Positions 1 to 6,717 of a DNA stretch of 9,474 nucleotides are shown piece by piece; position 1 is the stretch's first letter; the number at the start of each line of letters is the position of its first letter. The notes beneath the pieces were generated by a model. It was not told the origin of the DNA, ran no database searches, and saw nothing but the letters and a program-made list of their open reading frames with translations. Position numbers and translations under genes: made by a program. This DNA comes from Verrucomicrobiota bacterium (lineage in GTDB: Bacteria > Verrucomicrobiota > Lentisphaeria > Oligosphaerales > Oligosphaeraceae), in the NCBI GenBank assembly GCA_022709995.1, contig JAKLHU010000045.1, positions 1 to 9,474 on the forward strand. The letters are read 5' to 3'.

Positions 1-108
1 GTCGTCTCGGAGTGGATGCAGACAACGGCGCCGGACCCCCACGACTGCACCGTCTGCGAAAAATATGGCGCCAACAACAGAATATGGCGGTCACGCATCA
101 CGTTCTGA
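1..108 (+). CDS. Possible C-terminal end of an upstream gene (partial)
   Basis: The first reading frame is open from the window edge to a TGA at 106-108, giving 35 residues that start VVSEWMQTTAP and end WRSRITF. Its codons mostly end in G or C, as in the confirmed genes here, and more so than in the overlapping frames. It contains a CTVC (CxxC) pair just after a His, plus two Trp. The stop is 57 bases before the next gene on the same strand, so the two could share a transcript. The fragment is too short to assign a family, and a chance open frame in GC-rich DNA cannot be excluded. Confidence 0.4.
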   Translation, partial: VVSEWMQTTAPDPHDCTVCEKYGANNRIWRSRITF

Positions 109-165
109 CCGGCCTTCCTTTTCTTCACTCATTCACTGTCAACACCTTCCCTCCGGTTTTATACC

Positions 166-3100
166 ATGCGTTCAGTCTTTCTGCTTGCCACCGCCGTCGC
201 CCTGCTTGCCGCCGCCACCGCCGTCGCCCAGGACGCCTATGTCGCCACCTGCTCGTTCACGGCGGACCAACGCCGGCCGGCCCCGGCGGCCAGCGTGCTG
301 ACGATTGCCAGCCGCGACCAGACGCCGCTGGTAACGATGCGCTTCGACGGGCGGGAACTTGTCCTCGTCGACCAAAGCGCCACCCCGCCGCGACCGCTGT
401 TGACCGCGACCATGCCGCTGGCGCCGGGCCGGCATCAGATCCGCCTCTGGCTGTCGCCCGCCCAGACGGAAGTCGACCTCGACGGCACCCGACTGGGGCT
501 GGCCCCGGGTCTTGCCGTCAGCGGGCGGCCCGGCATCACCTTCCAACCAGGACCGGGAATCGGCGCCCCGGAAAAACCGCGCCTCCAGAAAATCGCCCCC
601 GTCGCCTTCCGCGATGATTTCGCCCGCGCCGAGGCGACGACCGAGGACTCGCAATGGGAAACCGTCCGGGGCGCCTTCGTGGTCAACATGAGCCGCAATC
701 CCGGCAGCAGCCAAAGCGCTTTCCAGCTCTGGGCCGCCGCCCCGGATGGCGAGGCCTTCGCCCTGGCCAGAAATTCGCACTGGTTCTGGCAGAACCTCCG
801 CTACGGCGTCTCCGTGCTGCTGGAAGACGAGGAGGCGGAATGGGGCATCGTGTTCGGCTGGCTCGACCAGGACAATTACCACGTGTTCGCCGTCGCCCAA
901 AACCGCCAGTCGGCCCAGGCCCGAATCATCCGGGTCAGAAACGGCAGTCCGAAAACCCTGGCGGAAACGACACTCGGGAAACAACGGCAAGCCTGGACTA
1001 GGGCGGATGTCATCGCCGTCAACGGCAGGCTCCAGGCCTATCTCGGCGGCCGGCAGATTCTGGCGGCCGCAGACGACGCGGCGGTAGCCGGCCGGGTCGG
1101 ACTTTACCTCAACCACACCCGCCAAGCCTTCTTTGACGATGTCAGCGTCGTCTCCGCCACCCCGTCCGAACTCGACCAGCCGTTGAGCGAACCGTTCGGC
1201 CCCTGTGAACAATCGTGGTCCGACTTTTCCGGCAAGCACTTTCTGACCGACCCGCACATGTCGCAGTGGGCGCATCCGCGCAGCTTCTGGTCAGAAGACG
1301 GCCAGGGCCTGTTCTGGTTCCGGAACCGGCTTTTCCACCATCTCGCCATGACCTGGAAGCCGGAGTCCAGCCGCCCGCTGCCGGCCACCGCCAAAATCAT
1401 CCTGTTCGCCGAAGAAAAGAAACCCGAGACCGGCTACTGCTTCGCCTTTGCCAAAACGGCTGTCACCCTGCTGAAAAACAACCGCCAGGTCGCCGTCGCG
1501 ACCATCCCGGAGCAAATTTCGGAACTGACTGCCGCCGCCAACGGGGACGGCGCCATCGTTCTGACCGTCAATGGCCAGGACTGCCTGGCCTGGCGGGACG
1601 ACCAGCCCATCCGCAAAGGCTGGCTGGCCGCCGACCTCGGCCGCACCAGCGGCATCTCCCCGCACCAGCTCCGGGCGACGGACTGGCGCGACCATGCCCT
1701 GGTCACGTCGACCCACCGCCTCGACTACAGCTTCGAGCACGCGCCGACGGCCTGGACGCCGCAGGCCGGGACCTGGCAGGGCACACACCGCTGGGCCTGC
1801 GTCCCCAAATGGTCTTTTTTCGCTGGCCGGGGCCAGCCCGGCCCCGCCGAAATCCGCCACGGCAACGCCATTCTCTGGAATCTCCGCGAAATCCAAGGCG
1901 ACTTCGACCTCGAGCTGTTCGTGGCCCCGCTGGAAGGAACCCCACAGCGGGCCCATTTCTCCTTCCCGGTCACCCTCAATGTCGCCTTTGACGCCGACGG
2001 CAAAAACCTCGATTCCGGCTACAACCTGGTCTTTGGCACCTATGACGTGCCCTCGCAACTTTTTTCCGGACATGAACTGCTGGCGGAAAACAGCGACCGA
2101 GTGATGCCGGGCCTGCGCCGGCGCGAAGCGCCCTGGTACCACCGCATGACCCAGACCTGGCAACACCTCCGCATCCAGCGCCGCGAGGGTCGCATCCTGG
2201 CCCATGCCGCCACCCATGACGACGGCGCCGAATACCAGGGTCTCCAGCCGCTCTTCGACGTGCCGGCCAAAAACGGCGACCATGCCGGCCAGTTCGCCGT
2301 CTGGACCTGGGGCGACAATGGCCTCGCCATTGCCCGGGCGACGTTGTCGTTCCAGAACAGCCCGGGGCCGGCAACGCCACCGCCCCCGCCGGCGCCGAGA
2401 ACAGCCCTGACCGCCGCGTCAAACCAAGAGCCACGCCACTACGTGCGCTACCAGAATCCCATTCCCGGCGGCCAGTTTGCCACCGTCATGCAGCACCTGC
2501 CCTTCAACATCAACGACGCTGCGCTGCTGACCATGCTGTGGCGGCCCGGGCCAGACGCCAGGCTCAGCCTGCTGGCAACCGTCCGCGACCAGTGCGCGGA
2601 ATGGGTCCTCACCGGCCCTCGGCAAACCCGCGACTTCACCATCGCCATGCCCGCGCCGACCTCGCAGCCCCATCCCGACTTTCCCGGCTGGCATACGGTC
2701 ACCATCGATTTCCATGCGCTTAAGACATTGTTCCCGGGGCCGCATCCGCTTGTCATCGAACAAATCGCCATTGGCAGCCCCTATGACAGCCTGGCCGAAA
2801 TCGCCGGCTTCGGGGTCAATCCGCTCGGCGCCTGGATGGACGTGGCCTTTCTCAAACTGGAGCCGACCCCGGCCCCGCCGGCCCTCCCCGCCGCGCCGGA
2901 CTGGCACCCGGTCGTGCATGACCGCCCCTTTCACGACGACTTCGAGGAATCCTATGGCGAATGGCATCGCCTCGGCGGGCCGGATGGCGCCGCCCTGCTC
3001 CTGGACCGGACCGCGCCAGCGACGGGCCACGCCTCGCTCCGGCTGCTCAACCAGCGCATCGGCGGCACGGCCGGGGCCTGGATCACCCGCACGCCCTTCC

Positions 3101-4551
3101 GTCTGGATGCCTTCCCCACGCTGACTTTTCTGGCCCGCATCCCCGCCGGCATGGAAACCAACCTCATTGTCACCGCCAATCAGCGGACCTTCGAAATCGG
3201 CCTGACGGGAGTCGACAGCTCCTGGCCGAAAATCGGCCAGGCCGACGGCTTCCGGCCGGACAACACGTGGCAGCGGCTCGTCATCCCGCTGGCCGCCTGG
3301 CTGCGGCCGCGCTGCTCCGGCGGGCCGGTCGTCGTCGAGGCGCTGGCCTTGGCGGACAGCCGGCGCATGTCCTCGTATCAGCGCCGGGCCTTCTGGATTG
3401 ACGACTTCCAGCTGGCGCCGGCCATGGCGCCGGCCACGGTCATGTCTCTGCACAGCGCGATTCCCGCCAATCCGGTCGCCTCGTTCCAAGTCGTGGCCGA
3501 CAGCGCCCCCGCGACCGCGACCGCCCAGACCGAGGAGCGCCCGGGAAACACCTTGACCTGCAAAGACCTCCCCGCCGAGGCCGAATGGCTGCACATCACC
3601 CCGCGCTTTCAAAACGGCCTCCAAGGCAGGACCAGGCACGTGCGCTTCCAAAAAGCCGATGCCGTTGACGCGGCCCTCCCCAACCCGGCGCCTCCGACTG
3701 CCGACCCGGCGCCACCGGCGCCTTTCATCTCCTACATTCCTTCGGACCGACTGTGCCGGAACACCTTCGAAGTCGCCCCCGGAACCTTGGAGGCCAATGC
3801 CGACTTTGGCGACTTCGCCATCCGCCGGGAAGCCTGGGTCCTGCGCAACGAACGCCAGGGCGCCACGGGCACAGCCTCGGCCGAGCTGGTCAATCTGGAC
3901 AACAACGGCTTCTGTTCCATATATCTCCGGCGCCCAGCCTGGGATCCGCAACGCTGGCCCTGCGTCGCCTTTGACTACCTCTTCGCCCAGTCCGGCTGCA
4001 ATCTCAATCTGACCCTTCTGGTCAATGGCGCCCTGACGGTGGTGGAATGGACCGGCCCCAACGGCGTCAACAACCACTTCTACGCCAGCATTGTCGGCAA
4101 GACACCGTATGCCAAACAAGACCGGCAATGGCATCAGACCAACTTCAACCTTCTTGAAATGCTGCAGCAGACCCGCTTTGCCAAGACGGCCGTGCCCGTC
4201 GGCCTGGAAGCCGCCGAACTGGCGACCTGGGCCACCCGGCATCATGGCGGTGGCTATGAAAACCCGGACGACGCCCGCGTTTTCTTTGACAACTTCACGA
4301 TCTTTTCCGAACAGGGCCGCGATCCCGCCTTCGAATGGAAAGTGCCAGGCTCGCCGCCGCCCATCGCCGGCTTCGCGGTCCTCTTTGACCAGACGGCGGA
4401 CTCGATTCCACCCGAGCAGATCACAGGCCGGGAATCACGCATGTCCTACCGCGACGTGGCGCCCGGGCAGTGGTTCTTCCACGTCCGCGCCGTCTCCGAG
4501 ACCGGCGCCTGGGGACCGACGGCCACCTGCGCCATCACCATCCGGGAATAA
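166..4551 (+). CDS. Giant secreted multidomain beta-sandwich protein, function unknown
   Basis: This 1461-residue protein starts with a signal peptide (MRS, a hydrophobic stretch FLLATAVALLAAATA, then likely cleavage after AVAQ near residue 22), which supports the start at 166. No Shine-Dalgarno site precedes that ATG; the upstream bases are pyrimidine-rich. Domains judged by eye: a short beta-rich segment at about 25-140; a concanavalin A/LamG-like sandwich at 148-330, opening FRDDF and closing FFDDVSV; a second at about 344-515; a third at about 518-732, with a GTWQG...RWACVPKWSFF core. A Pro-rich linker (733-745) follows. Then come a jelly-roll-like domain (757-900), a second (923-1085, closing FWIDDFQL) with a degenerate Fn3-like tail (1098-1163), and a third (about 1201-1380, closing VFFDNFTIF) with a clear Fn3-like tail (1386-1461, FFHVRAVSETGAWGP). 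Such folds commonly bind or process glycans, but no glycosidase, lyase or protease motif, dockerin, PEP-CTERM or membrane anchor is visible. The gene stands alone and converges on the pilin-like gene. Existence as a real exported protein is near certain; its role is unknown. Confidence 0.9.
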   Translation: MRSVFLLATAVALLAAATAVAQDAYVATCSFTADQRRPAPAASVLTIASRDQTPLVTMRFDGRELVLVDQSATPPRPLLTATMPLAPGRHQIRLWLSPAQTEVDLDGTRLGLAPGLAVSGRPGITFQPGPGIGAPEKPRLQKIAPVAFRDDFARAEATTEDSQWETVRGAFVVNMSRNPGSSQSAFQLWAAAPDGEAFALARNSHWFWQNLRYGVSVLLEDEEAEWGIVFGWLDQDNYHVFAVAQNRQSAQARIIRVRNGSPKTLAETTLGKQRQAWTRADVIAVNGRLQAYLGGRQILAAADDAAVAGRVGLYLNHTRQAFFDDVSVVSATPSELDQPLSEPFGPCEQSWSDFSGKHFLTDPHMSQWAHPRSFWSEDGQGLFWFRNRLFHHLAMTWKPESSRPLPATAKIILFAEEKKPETGYCFAFAKTAVTLLKNNRQVAVATIPEQISELTAAANGDGAIVLTVNGQDCLAWRDDQPIRKGWLAADLGRTSGISPHQLRATDWRDHALVTSTHRLDYSFEHAPTAWTPQAGTWQGTHRWACVPKWSFFAGRGQPGPAEIRHGNAILWNLREIQGDFDLELFVAPLEGTPQRAHFSFPVTLNVAFDADGKNLDSGYNLVFGTYDVPSQLFSGHELLAENSDRVMPGLRRREAPWYHRMTQTWQHLRIQRREGRILAHAATHDDGAEYQGLQPLFDVPAKNGDHAGQFAVWTWGDNGLAIARATLSFQNSPGPATPPPPPAPRTALTAASNQEPRHYVRYQNPIPGGQFATVMQHLPFNINDAALLTMLWRPGPDARLSLLATVRDQCAEWVLTGPRQTRDFTIAMPAPTSQPHPDFPGWHTVTIDFHALKTLFPGPHPLVIEQIAIGSPYDSLAEIAGFGVNPLGAWMDVAFLKLEPTPAPPALPAAPDWHPVVHDRPFHDDFEESYGEWHRLGGPDGAALLLDRTAPATGHASLRLLNQRIGGTAGAWITRTPFRLDAFPTLTFLARIPAGMETNLIVTANQRTFEIGLTGVDSSWPKIGQADGFRPDNTWQRLVIPLAAWLRPRCSGGPVVVEALALADSRRMSSYQRRAFWIDDFQLAPAMAPATVMSLHSAIPANPVASFQVVADSAPATATAQTEERPGNTLTCKDLPAEAEWLHITPRFQNGLQGRTRHVRFQKADAVDAALPNPAPPTADPAPPAPFISYIPSDRLCRNTFEVAPGTLEANADFGDFAIRREAWVLRNERQGATGTASAELVNLDNNGFCSIYLRRPAWDPQRWPCVAFDYLFAQSGCNLNLTLLVNGALTVVEWTGPNGVNNHFYASIVGKTPYAKQDRQWHQTNFNLLEMLQQTRFAKTAVPVGLEAAELATWATRHHGGGYENPDDARVFFDNFTIFSEQGRDPAFEWKVPGSPPPIAGFAVLFDQTADSIPPEQITGRESRMSYRDVAPGQWFFHVRAVSETGAWGPTATCAITIRE

Positions 4552-4604
4552 TCCGGCCGGAACGGCATCGGCAAGGACAACCGAACGGCGCCCACGTCAA
4601 CGGT

Positions 4605-5357
4605 TCAATCGCGGTTGGGATATGGCACCACGCCGCGCTCCAGAACATGGTCCATCCACTCTATATACCAAGGGGCCATGTCACTGGGGCAAGGCGCGGA
4701 CAGAAAATCGTAGAGCCCCCGGGTTTCGACATGGCCATCGACAAACACGGCGTTGACCTGGCCAAAGTGGCGGTTGGCGCCCTCGGCCCGGCTCCGCCAG
4801 TCCAAGTCGAGTTCCTCCATCAGATTGGCCCAGTTGTTGCCGCCATAAATGACGCACTGGTCGCCGCTGTCAAAGACCAAATACCCGGCCGACGGCTGCG
4901 TGACATGCGCCGTCAGGCTGCCGCGGTTGGACTGGGTGCCGTCGTAGTTCCAGGCATAGTTGCCGTCATATAAATGACACGCCACCCGCGTCGCCGCCGG
5001 CGCTCCCTGCGGACTTTCCGGGCATGACAGCACACCAGTGTCCTCGTAGTACGGCAACAGATACCACGTCCAGTTGGTCCCGCCGTGCAGATAGAGGTCG
5101 CTTTCCACATAGGGCGGCAGCCGATGCCGGAAGTCATACGAATAGAGCAGAAAAGAAGTACAGAGCTGCTTCAGATTGCTGGCGCACGACACCCGCCTGG
5201 CCTGCCCGTGCGCTTTCTGTGCCGCCGGCAACAGCATGGACGCCATAATCGAGATGACCGCGATGACAACCAGCATCTCAATCAGGGTAAAGAAGCGCCA
5301 TCGAAGTGAGAGAAGACGCCCGGAACTCCCCCCGCCCATGTGATTTCTGACAACCAT
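4605..5357 (-). CDS. Type IV pilin-like (prepilin) protein with H-X9-DG domain
   Basis: This 250-residue surface or pseudopilin-like protein has a basic leader, the prepilin peptidase/methylation motif FTLIE at residues 23-27, and a hydrophobic helix ([17 protein letters not shown], about 28-44). The key Glu+5 is E27. The residue before the cleavage point is Phe, not the usual Gly. The segment [12 protein letters not shown] (55-66) is typical of the planctomycete/lentisphaeral family, as is CPES at 112-115. Near the end, H197 is followed by nine residues and then D207-G208, which is the H-X9-DG signature. The frame stays open 90 bases upstream to an ATG at 5447, but AAAGGAG lies 7 bases before the ATG at 5357, so I take that start. 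No pilus assembly genes are nearby. In Lentisphaerota such proteins occur as many scattered paralogues, and their substrates or structures are unknown. Tail-to-tail with the giant secreted protein. Confidence 0.9.
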   Translation of the reverse strand: MVVRNHMGGGSSGRLLSLRWRFFTLIEMLVVIAVISIMASMLLPAAQKAHGQARRVSCASNLKQLCTSFLLYSYDFRHRLPPYVESDLYLHGGTNWTWYLLPYYEDTGVLSCPESPQGAPAATRVACHLYDGNYAWNYDGTQSNRGSLTAHVTQPSAGYLVFDSGDQCVIYGGNNWANLMEELDLDWRSRAEGANRHFGQVNAVFVDGHVETRGLYDFLSAPCPSDMAPWYIEWMDHVLERGVVPYPNRD

Positions 5358-5364
5358 GAACCTG

Positions 5365-5371
5365 CTCCTTT
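5365..5371 (-). promoter_or_regulatory. Ribosome binding site of the pilin-like gene
   Basis: On the minus strand the sequence is AAAGGAG, seven bases before the ATG at 5357. This strong match decides the start in favour of 5357 over the in-frame ATG at 5447, which would add 30 residues of poor, charged sequence in front of the prepilin leader. Confidence 0.8.
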
Positions 5372-5455
5372 CCGACTCGAGATCGAGCCCGCCACCACGG
5401 CGGACACTCCCCAAATTAAGCCGGAAGAAGCAAATATCAAATGGCAAAAGGAAGT

Positions 5456-5482
5456 ATCATATAAAGTCGTAACATATTGCAA
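5456..5482 (-). promoter_or_regulatory. Candidate sigma-70-type promoter for the pilin-like gene
   Basis: On the minus strand TTGCAA (5477-5482) and TATGAT (5456-5461) are separated by 15 bases, shorter than the usual 16-18. They lie in the AT-rich part of the intergenic region, about 100 bases before the ATG. An alternative pair, TTGATA (5435-5440) and TAATTT (5413-5418) with a 16-base spacer, is closer to the gene. Either could serve. AT-rich DNA produces such matches by chance. Confidence 0.3.
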
Positions 5483-5610
5483 TAAAGAACAAAAACGACT
5501 TTGAAAATACGCTGGCGAGACATCATTTTCCTATGCCTTTGGCAGACACGGCGGGAATGATGGCGGGAGCTTTTCCGAATGGCGGTGGCGGCCGCAATTT
5601 GGCCTTCCGG

Positions 5611-5666
5611 CTGCCGTCGCACGTAGTCCAGCCTTCAGACTGCCGTCGTACGTAGTCCAGCCTTCA
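5611..5666. repeat. 29-bp-period tandem repeat, two copies
   Basis: Two 27-base copies, 5611-5637 and 5640-5666, start CTGCCGTCG and end AGTCCAGCCTTCA, with two bases (GA) between them. They differ at one position only (C at 5620, T at 5649), so 26 of 27 match. A fragment resembling the end of an earlier copy (GCCTTCC, 5602-5608) lies just upstream. There is no unique spacer between copies, so it is not a CRISPR array. The copies carry short palindromes around ACGT/TACGTA but no long stem. It may belong to a dispersed intergenic repeat family, which cannot be tested from one window. Confidence 0.75.
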
Positions 5667-5786
5667 CCAAATGTTGCACAACAACCAGAGATCAAGCCCA
5701 CCCAAAGAGGTACTCCGTCTCATCGGTTGCGCGCGAGGGTGCCGGTGCCATCGTCTGGCGTCCTAGCCGCGCCGGCCTGGTGGCGT

Positions 5787-6707
5787 TTAGTGCATGGGCT
5801 TCGGGCCGTCGATGGATAGGAACACGGCATCGGCGGGGCTGTTGATGCGGATGCCGAGGAAGTTGCCGACTCCGGCCGATTCGCAGAGTGTCTGCCCTGG
5901 GGCGAGTTCATGCAGCCCGGGGCGGGCGAGGCGGTTATGCCGGATTGGCGCCAAGGGATACCAGTTCGTAAACGGCATCCGGAACTGCCCGCCGTGCGCG
6001 TGCCCCGAAAAAGCCACTGTCCAGGCATACTTCCGCAGCCGCAACAGTATCGCATCGGGATTATGCACCAGCAGCAAGGTCGGCATGGACCAGGCCTCGG
6101 CAACGTCCTTCGAGGACAGACACTTCTCCGGCGCCAGGTCTGATTTCCAGAAGTCGCCGACGCCGGCCAGGCGCAGCTCCTGACTGTTCACCGTCACGGT
6201 GACGGCTTCGTTGACCAGCAGCCTGACGCCGGCCTGGCGCAGGTCGCTGATCAATTCCTGGTGGTCGACTTTGTAGTCATGGTTGCCTAAACAGGCATAA
6301 ACCGGCATCAGACGGCAGAGTTCCGACAACAGTTCCAGCGCTTCGGCACGCCTCGCCGCCGGGGTCGGCAGTTCGAAGTCGCCGGTCAGCACCGCCAAGT
6401 CAGCGCCGCGTTCACGGGCCGCCGCCACGACCCGGCGCAGGCGGTTGACGGCCAGGCGACCTTGGTTGAGGTGAAAATCCGAGGCATGCAGAATGCGCAG
6501 CGGCCCCGATGCCGCCGGCCGCAGCGCGCCCGCGGCCAACCGCTCCGTCCGGAACACAAAACTCGGCGGCCAGGCAATGCGCAACAGCCAGATGACCGGC
6601 AATGCCAACAGCGGGCAAAGGCTTCGGCCGATGCACTGACACCTGGTCAGGCAACTGCGCACGGCCTCCCGGTCCACTCTGCCGCTTGATGCATCTGGCC
6701 TGGTCAC
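5787..6707 (-). CDS. Membrane-anchored metallophosphoesterase (YaeI/YkuE/LpxG-like)
   Basis: The 306-residue protein belongs to the calcineurin-like metallophosphoesterase superfamily, whose members hydrolyse phosphoester or pyrophosphate bonds at a two-metal centre. All motifs are present in order: HASDFH (D77, H79), LTGDFE (D110), LGNHDYK (N142, H143, D144), LLVHNPD (H215) and SGHAHGGQ (H236, H238). One hydrophobic segment at about 29-51 suggests an N-terminal membrane anchor. The GHxHGGQ ending and anchor resemble YaeI, YkuE and chlamydial LpxG, a UDP-2,3-diacylglucosamine hydrolase of lipid A synthesis. The substrate here is unproven. The start is taken as the GTG at 6705-6707, ten bases after the uxaC stop; no ATG is available near the N-terminus and no good Shine-Dalgarno site is visible, so translation may depend on coupling to uxaC. 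Co-transcription with uxaC is likely, but a functional link is not obvious. Confidence 0.88.
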   Translation of the reverse strand: MTRPDASSGRVDREAVRSCLTRCQCIGRSLCPLLALPVIWLLRIAWPPSFVFRTERLAAGALRPAASGPLRILHASDFHLNQGRLAVNRLRRVVAAARERGADLAVLTGDFELPTPAARRAEALELLSELCRLMPVYACLGNHDYKVDHQELISDLRQAGVRLLVNEAVTVTVNSQELRLAGVGDFWKSDLAPEKCLSSKDVAEAWSMPTLLLVHNPDAILLRLRKYAWTVAFSGHAHGGQFRMPFTNWYPLAPIRHNRLARPGLHELAPGQTLCESAGVGNFLGIRINSPADAVFLSIDGPKPMH

Positions 6708-6717
6708 GGCGACTCAA

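Larger units (their letters stand above)
5358..5786. other. 429-bp intergenic region between the metallophosphoesterase and pilin-like genes
   Basis: No convincing gene lies here; the open frames are short and lack coding character. Three zones can be seen. From about 5411 to 5530 the DNA is clearly richer in A+T than the rest of the window and holds promoter-like hexamers for the pilin-like gene. From 5611 to 5666 there is a 29-bp-period tandem repeat. From about 5700 to 5786, just after the metallophosphoesterase stop, the DNA is GC-rich again but shows no hairpin followed by a T-run, so no intrinsic terminator could be assigned. Confidence 0.7.

Noticed and set aside
172..2283. Long minus-strand frames at 172-1275 and 1291-2283
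   Set aside because: They are antisense shadows of the giant gene with biased composition and no motifs.
2419..4245. A 608-codon open frame on the minus strand inside the giant gene
   Set aside because: Its translation is rich in Gly, Arg, Ala and Val with no recognisable domain. It lies opposite a gene with signal peptide and domain structure. In GC-rich DNA the frame opposite codons ending in G/C is often free of stops.
4553..4605. Possible bidirectional terminator between the convergent genes (CCGGCCGG palindrome; AACCG/CGGTT arms at 4579-4583 and 4601-4605)
   Set aside because: The arms are only 5 bases with a 17-base loop, the palindrome has no loop, and no T-run follows in either direction.
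5437..5622. A 61-codon minus-strand frame in the intergenic region
   Set aside because: It spans the AT-rich promoter zone and part of the GC-rich flank, has no ribosome site or motif, and its codon use does not match the real genes.
5611..5666. Possible CRISPR fragment
   Set aside because: The two 27-base copies are separated by only two bases, with no unique spacer and no cas genes nearby.
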